From NCBI GenBank assembly GCA_948474755.1, contig CAOLHI010000564.1, positions 496,001 to 560,000 of the forward strand: 64,000 nucleotides of DNA. The letters run 5' to 3'. The notes under the pieces were generated by a model. That model was not told the DNA's origin and ran no database searches. It saw only the letters and a program-made list of their open reading frames with translations. The position numbers and the translations under genes were made by a program. The stretch comes from Ctenosaura bakeri. Taxonomy: Eukaryota; Chordata; Lepidosauria; Squamata; Iguanidae. Positions 24,913 to 37,049 of this stretch are shown one piece after another (position 1 is the first letter of the stretch; each line of letters starts with the position of its first letter).

Positions 24913-27710
24913 GCCAGCAATGTCAATGATTAGGAATGCTAGTTCAAAAACATCTGGAGAGCTGCACAATTCTTACCTCTGTGCTACATCAGCTGAAACA
25001 CTGGGATATTAAGGATACTCATGGACCAGTGACAGTAGTCCACCTACCCACTGGATGGAGGCCACAAGCAGCTGCTGGATTTCTGAGACCCACTGAGAAA
25101 AGAAAACACAAAAAGACACCTTCAAGTATTGGTAAGTTCCCACCATACTTTGAGCATGTCTTTATCAAGGGAAATTCATATATTTGCTTCTTCATGAAAA
25201 CTGCTCAATCAGAGCTACATGCTGCAGTTAACTTACTGCTTAAAAAACAAAAAGAATTATATATATTTATTTTCCTTGATAAAGACATAGTCAAAATGGA
25301 CTGGGAATTTACCAGGCTTGCAGCTGTCCTTTTATGTTGCCTTTTGTCCATGAATTTTAAAGCCAGTTTTGAGACCCATTATTTACAGAGACATCCCATC
25401 CCTGAAAATACCATGAATACCATCTTTAAAAGAAAGAAAAAAATATGCATACTAGAATTTTTCTGGGATACAAATCCTAAAAAATCAGCTACCTGATAAT
25501 AAAAGAATTAAGGTGCAATTCCTCCTGTCAATATTATAACTTATTGGGCTCTGGTCTTATAAAAGAGTATGAAATATTTTGCTCATCAACAGTGAGTAAC
25601 TTCAGTTATATAAAAAAAAATGTGATTGAGATGGGTTACTTAATTTTTCTTGGTCACAACATCTGCAAGATCAGGTGCTCGGTGCAACCGATCCATCTTT
25701 GAAACATGTTTTGAGTTGCATAACAAAATATTGTTACCTAGTTCCCTCAAACAGAATTTGATTTACTACAAAGATGTTACACCCAGAGTGCCTCTTTTAG
25801 AGTTATTAAGAGGGAAAAAAAACTATAAAAGAAACTCCTTAGACAAACTATTTCCAGGGTCAGGAAATGTGAAAAAAATAAAAGTGGTTATTTGGTGGTC
25901 TACTCTAAGAAGTGATTATTCATAGTGCACCTGTAGAACAAGCAAAAAACATCCTACAGCTTGTTTTATACATATACACGTTAAGTAATCAAAAATCTTA
26001 CTATCAATTACAAACAGATTAATATAAAGACAAATATTCAATATGCAAAGTGTTAATTGAAATATTAATGTTCTATGGCAACACCAGAGTATCTTATACC
26101 ATAAACACTCTTCTAAATAATATTCACTTGTTTATAGCTAAAAATCCATTTAGTTGAAAATAATCTATTCTGGAATAATTTATTAATGCAATTCTAGTCT
26201 AGTTAATAGGACTTTTCAGAACTAAATGTATTCACAAATATTAGAAATATGTGTTTGGAATAAAGTATCACTTTTTAATTGCCAGGGGTTGGTGGATATG
26301 TTTAGACTAAAGCACATGCAAAACTGATTTGTAAAGGAAATAACATTTTTGGGTCTGGTTTTGTTTTTTAAAGGGAATCTAAGAGGTGTAAAGTAGACAG
26401 AAAAGCAACTTTTTAAAAAAAGCATAGGCTAACATATGAAAGAAAAAAGCATATTCCAGTTTAAAAATTTATTAATGAGGTGCTGACAAACTCATATAAA
26501 CATGGGGATGGGCAGGCCTGCCAAATCTCAATCCTATCCAAATGTTGTGAAGAAAACACAGTTTTCAGTTTGGGACAGGCAAACAGGAAAAAAAAAAGTC
26601 AGATGTAGCATCAGACTTCCATTGATTCCCAGTTTAAATGTTATACAAAACAGTGGAAGTCAGTTGACTTCTAACTAAAAATGCTTGTTAAACTGTTTCC
26701 TGAATTTCCCATCATTTCCACTCCTAGTATATATCTTGCTTTAAACATTATTTAGAATGTAGTAAATATGTTTCACTCTATATGATTAAATATTTTGTCA
26801 AAAATATTCTAGAAGCTAGTTTTAAAAAATCTCCTGAAGAAGAAAAATAGAGGTTAAGCAAGCAAGCTGTTTACCTGAGTTGAAAAGCTCAGTCTATTTA
26901 TTTGTTATGGGACATCATCTAATATTTCATGTTAAAGATTCACATTCCTCCTCATGTTCAACCACAGCCCATTAAGTTTGGTTAGTTAATTAATTTATAG
27001 CCCATATCTAGTATTTTAAAGAATCTCCATTTTACTAGAAGGAAATTTATATTTGTGTTTACATCTCTAAACACCGCACAGAAGAGGCTGGGATTATTTT
27101 AAGGCAGGCAGTTCCTCGCAGTCAGTTCTATTATTATTTTGGTAACTCATGTTACTCAGACCAAACAAAGTATTAAAAGTGCAGCCAATTTAGGAAGGTG
27201 CTTGGGGACTACTAAATTCACCCTCTTATCGCTGCTCTTTAAAATTAGACCTATTTATTTACATCCATACATCCATACATACATAGTTGCATTTATATCC
27301 CACCTTTTTGCCAAAAAGTGTTCCCAGGTAGCTTACAAAACATGTATATGATAGTCTCAACCAGACCTGCACAATTTGGCAGTAGGTAAGGGCCAAAATT
27401 AAATAGGCTAAACTTCTTTGGGCCTCAGGTTTTTAGCACCTCACTTTCCAAGTAAAGTTATAATAATGGTATAACAATTACCACATGTGCTTTATTACCA
27501 CACGAACTAGCCCTGGTCTACAACATTAACCACTGAAACCAGGAAAAGTGTCAAGATCAATGGAAAATCTGAAGTCCACAGTTATATCAGTTTCTTACTA
27601 CTTTAATTGGTATGGCTTCATCCTAAGGAATTCTCAGATATCTAGTTTGCTGAGGGGCTTAGAATTCTCTACCAGAGTTCTAATCCATTTTAGCTACCTT
27701 GACTTTTTTG

Positions 27711-27927
27711 TCTGCACTGCAAAATAAAACTAAATTGCTCCTCAGTCCTGTTCTTCTTGGGGTACCTTGGAAATTGTAGTTCAAGGAAATTGTAGTTCAA
27801 GGAAACAAGCTAGAGCTTCCTAACAGAGAAGCCTAAGCACCTCAGCAAATAACAAATCTCACGGTTCCATAGAATAGAACCATGGCAGTTAAAGTGGTGT
27901 GCAACTGATACAACAATGTAGTGCAGA
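27711..27927. mobile_element. MITE-like element nested in the hAT-like element
   Basis: The inverted ends TCTGCACTGCAAAATAAAAC and, reverse-complemented, TCTGCACTACATTGTTGTAT match at their outer bases. The interior holds GGAAATTGTAGTTCAA (duplicated in tandem, 16-bp period) and CATGGCAGTTAAAGTGG, typical of an abundant lizard element. Similar wording occurs at 7328-7507 and 35262-35445. Confidence 0.65.
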
Positions 27928-28299
27928 TACAGTCACAGTATCAGCCAAACTATACACTATGGAGGGAGTGTGAAGAGGGAGAACCCCGTCACCTAGTTAT
28001 TCCTTTTGCAACAAGGTATTTGCCTCTTTTCCAAGGGAAATAACCAAGAGGCCCATCTGTCCCAGATATTTAATTGCGGAAGTGGGAATAGCAAATGGAA
28101 CACACATACCCCACACCAACCTTCCAAGGTCAAGGTACATCTTACCCAGAGTCAACCAAGAAAGATTATTTTGAATCAAAGGCAAAAGCAAAAGCCGCAC
28201 AAGCACCTCTCTTCCTCCTTGGCAGTTAAAATTCAGGAATAACAAATTAAATAACTAACAATTTTGCTGCCCTTTCAAGACTGCCCAAATCTGCTGCCA

Positions 28300-29060
28300 T
28301 TAAGGTAATGGGAAGCAGCCAGGCACCCAGAACCCCCACTGTGTCAGCAGGAGGAGGAGGCAAGGCTGGTGGGGGCTCTTGTGGGCGGCAGGTCCCCATG
28401 TCTGCAGCGATATTTGCCTGCTGAGCCAGCCCTCCCTCCTGCCCAGTCTGTCGCTGGCTAGCCTACCTTAGGTACACCATCCATCCATCCATCCCTCCTT
28501 CCCTCCCTCCACGCAAGGCGTATGTGTGGTGATGGTGAGACAAAAGGAACCTCACTCTTGGTAGCTGGCAAAGTTGCCACTGCTGCTCCCAGCCTGGCTG
28601 TGAGTAAGGCGCAGAGGAGTCATCCTGCACCCAGGCACCCGGCCAGGCAGCTCCAGGCAAGTAGAGAGGAGCAACGCAGCACCTGATTGGAGTGACGGCA
28701 AGGAGGAGAGTTCCCGGAGGTGTGGCTTGATCAGGGCCCCAGTAGTTGCAGGAGGTAGCAGTGGAGAAAGCAAGCAAGCAAGCAAGGGACCATCCGCCCG
28801 GCACCATGCAGCTGTGCTGGGGCTGGGCATTGGGCATCTCAGTGGTGGTGACGCACAGGGTCTTCTCGGGCTTGCTCAACATCCTGCAGTTTTTCATCGG
28901 CTGCTACCAGCTCCACAGCAGCGCTCAGCCTGGACGTGCTGTGGCAGCAGGGCATCCTTGACGTGCCGCCCTTTGGCTTCTGCTTGGCACACCTCTTCAT
29001 AAGGGTCATCATTCTCTCCATGCTCCAGTCCAGCCTAACCCTCTGATCCCTGTGCGGCAA
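28300..29060 (+). pseudogene. GC-rich segment with broken ORF, possible captured or retrocopied gene fragment
   Basis: I do not recognise a family. The segment is the most GC-rich of its size here. An ATG at 28806 in strong context (GCACCATGC) opens a 51-codon hydrophobic reading frame beginning MQLCWGWALGISVVVTHRVF and ending at a stop at 28959-28961. From 28930 the next frame continues for 38 codons, including LDVLWQQGILDVPPFGFC, to a stop at 29044-29046. A single shift near 28920-28930 would thus explain a broken membrane-protein-like ORF of about 80 residues. (CCAT)n and (AGCA)n tracts lie upstream. It sits between hAT-like ends. It could equally be a chance ORF in GC-rich transposon filler. 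No intron or poly(A) tail was seen. Confidence 0.3.
28477..28512. repeat. (CCAT)n / (CCTT)n microsatellite
   Basis: CCATCCATCCATCCATCC followed by CTCCTTCCCTCCCTCC. Confidence 0.85.
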
Positions 29061-29706
29061 GTGATGCAGGCCGCACAAAATCCTTTGGTAGGCTGCAAGT
29101 GGCCCGCAGGCTCTATGTTGTGCAGGCCTGGTCTTAATCCTCAAGCTTACATCCAAATTTGATACACAACATTCAGGGAAAAGAGTTTGGGAGAGGGGGG
29201 AAAGGAATTTCAACATGAAGCATCAGGACTCAGGCACAAGTACAGCCTAAACTTCAGACTCTCCTTTAATGGGTGTGGGTAGGAAAAGCTAAAGGGCTAA
29301 AGGCATATCTTCACAACCACTCTCAACATGCTTTGCCTGTTCACATGAGTAACATGTACAAAAGTTACTGTAAGTATTTGTCCTCTGTGCCGTCAATACT
29401 GTCTCTTGTATTCTTTTATTTTTGTTCTAGCACAGAGGGCACATACAGTTTCATACAGGGAAACAATTCCTTTCCAAAAAAGAATAGCAGTTACATGTAG
29501 AAAAAGGGAAAGGTGGGTAAATTTCACCAGTACCTGCAGCTGGCAGGAGTAAGGTCCACAAGGGACAAAGCACCCCTAGCAGCTGCCAATGGAAAGAGCA
29601 ATAGAACCTTTTATCTGGAAAGGAGTAATGCTTCACCAACACTTCTAACTGGCAGAAACTGGAAATGGAGAGGTCAAGAATGTAAACACCCACACAGGGC
29701 AGAGTG

Positions 29707-29716
29707 TCCCTTGGGA
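29707..29716. promoter_or_regulatory. Perfect EBF consensus site (TCCCTTGGGA)
   Basis: TCCCTTGGGA is an exact match to the palindromic EBF recognition pattern TCCCNNGGGA and lies in an EBF1 intron. Autoregulation is plausible, but about one such match is expected by chance in 64 kb. Confidence 0.3.
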
Positions 29717-29869
29717 GAGGAAATGAAAAAACTGCAACTATTTACAGTGAAAGGGATGAGCAGATTCAGCACTATAAGTACCAGCAGAAAATTAACCATC
29801 GCATGATGATTAAATATTGTATAGTTTAGGATCCAGGTATCTGACACATTGTATTTCCCCTTATGAGCT

Positions 29870-30310
29870 TGTTTGGACCTTGAGTTCCTCAGGAGAGACC
29901 CTTCTTTCAGTCCCACCATCTTCACAGGTACAGTTGGTGGGGACACAAGATAAGGCCTTCTCAGGGGCTGCCCTTGAGCTCTGGAACTCCCTCCCTGGGT
30001 AGGTTGGAATGCCTCCCTCCTTCCTGTTTTTCTGTAAGCAAGCAAAAACTGTTTTGTTTTTTGCTTTTTTGTCTTTTAATTCAGGCAGGCTTTGAGAAAT
30101 GAATGAAAGGAGGGTGTTGTATTTTTTTTTAAACTGCACTGTTTTAAACTTTTTAAATAGCTTTTACCATTTTTAGGCGTATGTTTTAAACTACTTTTAT
30201 ATTGTTAATAGTTTAAATTCTTCTTGTTGTTGTTTTCTTGTTGTATTGTTTTAACTATATTTTAATTTGTAAGCTCCCTGAGTCTCAATTTTGGGGAAAA
30301 ACTAGGTTAT
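29870..30310 (+). mobile_element. L2-like LINE 3' end, second copy
   Basis: One frame reads LVGTQDKAFSGAALELWNSL, the conserved C-terminal 'LWNSLP' region of L2/CR1-group reverse transcriptases. It is followed by a frameshifted ...KTVLF segment and a T-rich 3' UTR ending AAAACTAGGTTATAGATAAA. Confidence 0.75.
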
Positions 30311-30333
30311 AGATAAAGTTAAGAAGAAGGGAT

Positions 30334-30375
30334 GGAGGAGGAGGAGGAGGAGGAGGAGGAGGAGGAGGAGGAGGG
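30334..30375. repeat. (GGA)n microsatellite
   Basis: About thirteen consecutive GGA units. The minus strand (the EBF1 transcript strand) carries the pyrimidine tract (TCC)n. Confidence 0.95.
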
Positions 30376-31299
30376 AGAACTTAATACAGATAACATGAAA
30401 AATAGAGGTGTATCTGCGGAGGGGCAAGTAGGGCACCTGCCCTAGGTGCCAGTGCCAGGGGGGGTGCAAAAAAAGCAGTGCTGGAAACAGCAGAGGAGGT
30501 GGTGGAAGTGGCCCCAAGGCAGAGCTGCAACTTCCACACTTGTCCTAGGAGCTGTTTATGCTAGATACGCATCTGACAAAAAAAATCATTAAAAATAATT
30601 AAATTACCTTTTTGTTACTGTCTGGAAGGATCTAAAAATACTTGAGTAAGATTCAAGACATTTTGCCCTGCTGTTGGACAAAAGATGTCACATGTGCTAA
30701 TGGTACTTTCCAACCTTAAAATTCAACCATACAGACTTTTCTCTTTCTCCATCCCTGTAACCAGCTCTTGAATTAGAATGTAGTCATGCTTCCATTTAAT
30801 TGTAAGAAGCCATTAGGCCCTTTCTGAAATGAGTCATGTTGAGATATGATGCTCAAAAGGATCTATATTGTGGTGAGTCAAGTAGAAATGAGCTGTTCAA
30901 AGGTAACAGTCAGGTGATGGGTTGGAAGATGGGAGGGAGTGAATTTATTTCAGAGAGCAAGCATACACAAATTGGAGGGAGCAGCTAATCCCACCTAAGG
31001 AGCTTTTCACCAAAAAGAGAGAGGAGAAACCAAGCTCCTGTTTGGCTTGAAACAGAGGGTGGGCTCCCTATAGAGGGCGGGGGGTAAGCTCTCTGTTTTT
31101 TCTAGGTGCTCCTCTGGCCTTGCCAAAATAAACATAGAGTATCAACTGGCAGTTCCATTTTATCTGCAGTAATATTAAAGGGGAAAAAGTCCAGAGTGAA
31201 AGGGGAATTTTTAAAAAATTGTAACCATTACTCATAAACATTGAGACATACCAACACTGAATGCATTTGCACACACTATACTGCCACACTGAATATTAA

Positions 31300-31450
31300 A
31301 GTATGAGAGGTGAGTTGCTCTGCTCAAAGTGATTCATTTCTTTAAAATGCTAAGGTCACATTAATTGACATGACCTGTGTAATTAAGCAGTCTCTATTTA
31401 CACACAGAAAGCTAGACCGCTGTGAGGCTGGGCTTGCCTGACAGAATGTC
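31300..31450. promoter_or_regulatory. Candidate conserved noncoding block F
   Basis: AAGGTCACATTAATTGACAT followed by GACCTGTGTAATTAAGCAG places AGGTCA and TGACCT half-sites as an inverted repeat around TAAT cores. The surrounding sequence is complex and repeat-free. It is a candidate only. Confidence 0.32.
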
Positions 31451-32559
31451 TTTACAAGTCAAGAGATCAGCAACCCCTCTTATGTCCTACCTAGTCACCT
31501 ACACAAGCTCCTGATTGCTCTTCTGACAGAACACGCTACAGCATTACCATATGAAAATCAGTTTACATCTTGGGGGAGTTGCAAACTGGCAGCACGTAGG
31601 TAAGCATGAACTGTTGCTTTGACAGGCTTTGGCCTTGGCTGTTCACGCTAGATTGCCCTGTTTGTGAGAGCATGTCTGACTGGAGGATATTCTCATGGAA
31701 TAACCAATGCTTTAGAAGTATGAGGCGATAGCTAGAGAGACTGAAGGAGTATCGGTAGAAACTCGTTAAGAGTTCTGCATCAAACAGTACCAGTTCAATG
31801 TGAAGAGAAGGAAAACTCTGTAACCAGAGAAAGAAAAATAAACTAAAATATCCAGCTTCTAGTTGACATGTTATTAAATTAGGGTACAATTATACATGTT
31901 TGCATTTTTAGGGTTATAAACATGGTCTTCAGTTGTCAGCTTATTTACTTATTCCATTTACTATAACCTACTTTTTCTTTAAGGAACTTAGAGGAGTGTA
32001 CTTTCTTTGCCTCCACTTTATCTTGTAGGGTATATTAGGTTGAGAGACAGTGCAAAAATGTAGCAATATGGACGCACACTGAAGTCCAACATTTAATTCA
32101 CTATTCCAACTGATGATAAAGTGCTGGGATATAAATACAGCAGTGGCACCTATTTAATATGTTCCATGACCTATTTTTCCAACTAGCTGACATGCTGAAC
32201 ATGTATGTACCAGTGGTGTTGCCAGTATACCTATATTTAATAGCTAAGATTGTGCTGTAACTACATCTGTATTCACTTAAGATTTATCTTCAGAACCTTC
32301 AACTTAACATCTTTAATAATCTGTGACCATTGCTATACTTTCCTTGTGATTATGAAACATGCAACAACGATAAGCAACAATACATTAAACAAATTAAACG
32401 ATCCAAGTGCAAAATTTGCCCTTATTTGAAAGACATTTCTCCTTCCCTGGGAGCTGGTTCTTCTGAAATCTAATCTGCTTGGTCTCCAAGATACAGTAGA
32501 TTGGACCTCTTTCCCTGAATTCTTGCCTGTCTCCCTTGCAACCAGCCAAAGCCCCCCCT

Positions 32560-33242
32560 TCCATTCTCTTTTTTATTATTATTTTTTAAATTGATTTTAT
32601 TAATTATAAAAGAAAAAACAAACAAAACATAACACCACGTGATTACCATAAAAGTGAAAAAGAAAACGTTACAACAAAATAGCTTACATTATTATTTCTT
32701 TCCAGATATTATATCATCATATTCTTATTCCTCATGTTATATATCATTTTGCTGATATATTTTTGTTACATTCTTAACTCTATCCTTTTCAACTATATTT
32801 AACCTAATTGCTGTTACTAAATATGATCCTATTTCTAAACATATTAATACTAACTCTAACTTTAAATGTAACCTTAAATGTAAACCCTAAAACTAAGTGT
32901 AAACCCATCCTTCGAGCCAATTATCTTTCAGCTTACTCTACTTTCCAAAATTGTAATTCTCTTTGTGGAGGTGTGACACTTCCCTCTTTTATTAGGATTT
33001 TTTCCACAAATTTGTTCCATATTTCTTCAAAATCATCCCCTTTTATTATTCCTTTTTTGACTTTAATTTGACATGTTAGCTTATCATTAATCGCTTTTTT
33101 CCACACTTCTTTATACCAATCATTTATTTGAAAATCTTCTTGTATTTTCCATTTTCTTGATATAATTAACCTTGCTCTTTTATTTTATCTTTATTCGTCA
33201 TTATATTCCTCCAATATTTTAAATTATATATTCTCTGCTTCT
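32560..33242 (-). mobile_element. L1 LINE 3' end (ORF2 C-terminus and 3' UTR)
   Basis: The minus strand encodes, in one frame, KWKIQEDFQINDWYKEVWKK followed by AINDKLTCQIKVKKG, DDFEEIWNKFVEKI and PPQRELQFWKVE then stop. This matches the C-terminal region of lizard L1 ORF2 proteins. An AT-rich 3' UTR follows down to about 32560 and ends in an A-rich tract on the minus strand. Strongly 5'-truncated and inactive. Confidence 0.85.
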
Positions 33243-34041
33243 TTACCCCCTTCCATTCTCTCTATCCCCTTCCTCCTGGCCTTTCCCACATGAGGTTTAG
33301 TAGGCAGACTGAGCACATATAAAATAGGCATTTTGAGCAGAAAATCACAAATACCGTATACTGCTATTTAGACATCAGAATATAGCACCCTAATCTAACA
33401 CAACAAACTGTTCCACAAAAGACACTATACAAATGGGAGGAACTCGTAGAAAAATCAAACTCCAAGAGGGGAGGAGGGCACGAGATAACTAAGCCATTTC
33501 CTAGTTTTCTTCCTCAAGGTCAGCATTCATCACTCTCAAACTGACCTCTCCGAAGTGATCATTTTAGTCTATCCACTGTTTTCTGACAATAAGCAAAAGA
33601 AACTAGCATCCCCTTCTCCATGTTAATACCCAGGCTTAACATGGGGCTGGTCTAGTGTTCCTAGAATTGTAGCAGACACAGTGATATTGCACTTATTTCA
33701 AAACTGGATTCCATAACTCCAGTACCATATGCAGCATTTTTTTATAATTTGAAATTTTAATATGTGCAAATGTTTCATAAAGATGAAACAGGTACATGAT
33801 ATCTAAATGTGAAAATGTACACTACAGATTGCAGAGGAATGTGTGTTTCAAAATTTATATTTGGGGAGGGGGAAATTACAATGCTATAGGTTTCACAAAA
33901 GCAATTAAAATTTATTTCCAGTCAAAAGCAAAGGAAGAGCACAGACTGCTTGCAGTACTAGTTTTAGTAACTAGTATTAGCCTTTCTCCATGCAGAGGTA
34001 AGCATGCAGAAAACTTCTTTCCACATAGCTAAAGGTACTGA

Positions 34042-34282
34042 AAGCCACATGGTGTAGTGGTTTGAGTGTTGAACTAGGACACTAGGAGACCAAGGTCTGA
34101 ATCCCCGTTCAGCCATGCCATGGAAACCCACTGGTGACCTTGGCCAAATCACACTCTCTCAGCCACAGAGGAAGGTGGGGAGACAAACTCTTTCTTAACA
34201 AATTCTGCCAAGAAAACCCTGTGAGAGGTTTGCCTTAGGGTCGACGTAAGTCAGAAATGACTTGAAGACACACAACAAGAAA
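34042..34282 (+). mobile_element. tRNA-derived SINE, near full length
   Basis: This is the best-preserved copy: CATGGTGTAGTGGTTTGAGT, GTTGAACTAGGACAC, GGTCTGAATCCCCGTTCAG, CACTCTCTCAGCCACAGAGG, AAGAAAACCCTGTGAGAGG and a TGACTTGAAGACACACAAC tail. Confidence 0.93.
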
Positions 34283-34595
34283 GCTAGTGATGATATAAAT
34301 AATAATTTTTTAAAAATAACCGTATCACAATGGGTGGGCTTTGGTGAATGGGGCTTTGGAAGGTGAAAAGCACTCTCAGGCTCTCTGGAGGTATCTCTGG
34401 AAGCAATCTATCCCCTGGCACCAATTTTGTTCCCCATCTTTCATGCATGGTATTACAGTTTTAACTTCATATTTCCCTGTTTCATATTAAGAAGACCAAG
34501 ATAAAATTTTGAACTATGCATTAAAAACACATATGGGTTTAAGGTAGTACCAGTCTCACTAGCCTCACCATACATTTGTAATGTTTTAGTTCAGG

Positions 34596-35195
34596 GGTTC
34601 TTTAGGCAGAGGTTCATGGACCAGCTCCAGGGGCTCCATGAACTGGTGTAAAATTTTGAGAGGGCCCTCCTTGGATTTCTTTTTCATTATATTAAATGTT
34701 TCCTGTCAAATTATTTTCATGGCAAAAGTTAAATTGACAATTTTGTTTGTTTTTCACACCATAATATTCTACACCAAGATGACATTATCCAAGACTAAGG
34801 GGATCAATTTTGGCTGCACTGGACCCTCAGTGCCACTTGGTACTGAATAGAAGTGATGGTCCGGGTAACTAGAAGTCACTTCCAATCACTTCGGGGCCAG
34901 TGGAAAGGTGCCTTGGAAAGGTGCAAAAAACCAACAACACTTTTTGGGTGAATATTGTATAATTTTTTCAGGTTCTGATAGGGTCCCTGAGGGTATGTAT
35001 AATGGTGGGCAAGAGACCCCTCCTCCCAGAGCTATCCATCCCACGATTCTCATGCTGGTCTATATGATGATAACTGATTTCCAATACAGTAAAAGAAATT
35101 GCACTAAAGATACTTGTGTATATCTTTTATGAGCATTTTTCTGAAAAAAGGATCCATTTCATTTTCAAATAAGTCTGTGGACAAAAAAAGGTTAA
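34596..35195. mobile_element. Possible hAT DNA transposon relic
   Basis: The left end CAGGGGTTCTTTAGGCAGAG, then GGTTCATGGACCAGC, and the right part TCTGTGGACAAAAAAAGGTT resemble the two ends of common hAT elements (CAGGGGTTCTTAACC type). The final right bases and target duplication are not recognisable. The interior is degraded. Confidence 0.4.
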
Positions 35196-35261
35196 AATAC
35201 TACAATTCTAATGTATGTATAGATTAGCTTTAACTCTGCCCATTTGCCCAAGTAAGATCAA

Positions 35262-35445
35262 GGGATCATTTCACACTATACAGGTATAGCTTTATGATTC
35301 TTCTTCAGCTGCTATGCCTGAATCCTATGGAATCCTGGGGTCTGTAGTCTGCTGAAACAGACTGCAAACTCCAGGGTTCCATGGGAGTTAAAGCAGAACT
35401 ATAGTGCTATAAAGTTGTAACTCAAAAGGGCCCACACTGTCTTCA
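35262..35445. mobile_element. MITE-like element
   Basis: Internally palindromic: AATCCTATGGAATCCTGGGG TCTGTAGTCTG on the left pairs with CAGACTGCAAACTCCAGGGT TCCATGGGAGTTAAAGCAG on the right. The outer parts (TATAGCTTTATGATTC and CTATAGTGCTATAAAG) also pair. Same broad type as 7328-7507 and 27711-27927. Confidence 0.6.
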
Positions 35446-36514
35446 CACTGTTCAAGTGTGATCATTGGGCTATAATTGTGTGGTGTGAAAGAACTCAGTG
35501 CCTCACTATTACTTTGCTTAGGAATGGGCAACTGCCAAGGGTTGGGGTCCTCACTGCTTCCACAGGACCCTCTTTCTCCTGTGCCTACCTCTCTTAAAAA
35601 AAAAGAAAGAAACTCAAATAAAATCACATCTTCTAAGGAGCAGGAAGTAAGTCTGGAAGTCCAAAAAGCAAACCAGCAGTTGACATTATACCCTAGATTG
35701 ACAACTTCCAGAGGTTAACTTCTGGTTTGACTTCTGGTTTAAAGAGGCATCTCCTTGGTGAGAGTGATAACCATGATGACATTTTGGGTTAAATAAATAA
35801 ATCCATTTTTTCTCCATGGGGAGTATTGGGGGGGGTACAAACCACAGACCACACTTTGCCAACCCCTGCTTTAAACTGTACCATACAGATTCTCTATTTA
35901 ATACTACATATTTTTCCAATTTTACCACATAATCATAAAAATAATAAAACTGGAAAAACATCAGTTGTCTTTTAGCAAAGAGAATTATAGAAAGTGTGAA
36001 ATATTTTATGAATGGTTGTCACAAAAGATTCACGTAGTACTCTGTGGTGCATTTGAACAATGCTGCACACAGGTAACACTTTGAATCATTCCCTATAATG
36101 GAGTACTTAATAAAGCAGAGCTTTACAGCAATCTTGATTTTCTGGGTACTGTAGCCAATATGGATTATTTTATTTCCCAGTCAGCCAGCAGTTAAATCTG
36201 TTAAAACAGCATTCCATTATGATGATGCAAAAAAAGCCAAAATTAGCCAGACCTATTTAAGTAGATGGCCATTGCTTGATGAAGGATTAGCTTCCCACAA
36301 TGTAGTCTGGATCATTTGCAAGCAATGTGTGAAATTCATTAGCTTTTTCCCTTCCACATATACCCTGCAGCACCCAAAACCTACCCAAAAGCCTCTCCTG
36401 GGGACTGAATGGGCCTACAGTACATTGCATAATGTAAGGATGGAAGACATGTGGCCACATGTATGTTGCTATGTTATAGGGTCCATCATCCCCCTGCATT
36501 GGCTGTGCTGCCTG

Positions 36515-36620
36515 GAACAGATGGCAGTTGCAGCCCACCAACATCTGGAAAGCCACATGCTCTTCAGCCCTGGTGTAATGCAGATTATAGCTAATGCTTT
36601 CCAGGGTATCTGATGTGGGG
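36515..36620 (-). repeat. Old dispersed repeat
   Basis: GCAGTTGCAGCCCACCAACATCTGGAAAGCC matches, with errors, the reverse orientation of the CCAGATGTTG/ACTACAACT repeat seen at 14250 and 14695 (split here into GCAGTTGCAGCCCACCAAC and ATCTGGAAAGCC words). Confidence 0.4.
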
Positions 36621-37049
36621 GACCAACAATTATTTTTTTCCAGTGTCCCAAGGACCAGCATTACATTTGTGCCCACTGGCTACAATTGTTTCTTTCTCTC
36701 CTGCAAACTTGCCAGGAACTGGCATCTAATGGCTCAGGCAGTTGCACTGCTGCAGGAACCACCACTTTTAACAGCACTGGATTACAAGTCTATAGAGCAG
36801 GAGAATCTCCTGTAATCAGGTGAAGGAACCAGTCACTTAGGCTCCTAACTGACTACCTACAATCTACTATAGCCAACAAAATCTTTGGTTTTACAGTATG
36901 TTTTAAGAGAACAAAAATGCAAGGCAAGTAGTATACCTAGTGGTTTGTGTTCAGATTGGTAAGGTCATAATTTGTATGAACATGAATAATGCAAAACTTA
37001 AAATGACTTTAACATGTGCTTAATCATAAGCGGAAGAAGTCACACTGAC

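Larger units (their letters stand above)
27362..29130. mobile_element. hAT-like element, 1.77 kb, with GC-rich interior
   Basis: The left end CAGACCTGCACAA and the reverse-complemented right end CAGGCCTGCACAA match at 12 of 13 bases. The flanking 8-mers GTCTCAAC (27354-27361) and GTCTTAAT (29131-29138) match at 6 of 8, differing only by C/T, as expected of an old 8-bp hAT target duplication. The right-end subterminal sequence recurs at 1870-1950. No transposase reading frame was recognised, so it would be non-autonomous. A smaller transposon (27711-27927) is nested inside, and the right 800 bp is unusually GC-rich. The paired ends and flank are seen; that they bound one mobile unit is inferred. 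Confidence 0.62.

Noticed and set aside
24936..25496. 186-codon plus-strand ORF
   Set aside because: Low-complexity, AT-biased peptide with no domain; antisense to EBF1, starting inside a short old repeat (CATCTGGAGAGC).
28463..28897. 144-codon minus-strand ORF in the GC-rich block
   Set aside because: Stop codons are rare in GC-rich DNA; the peptide is compositionally biased, and the plus-strand ORF has the better start context.
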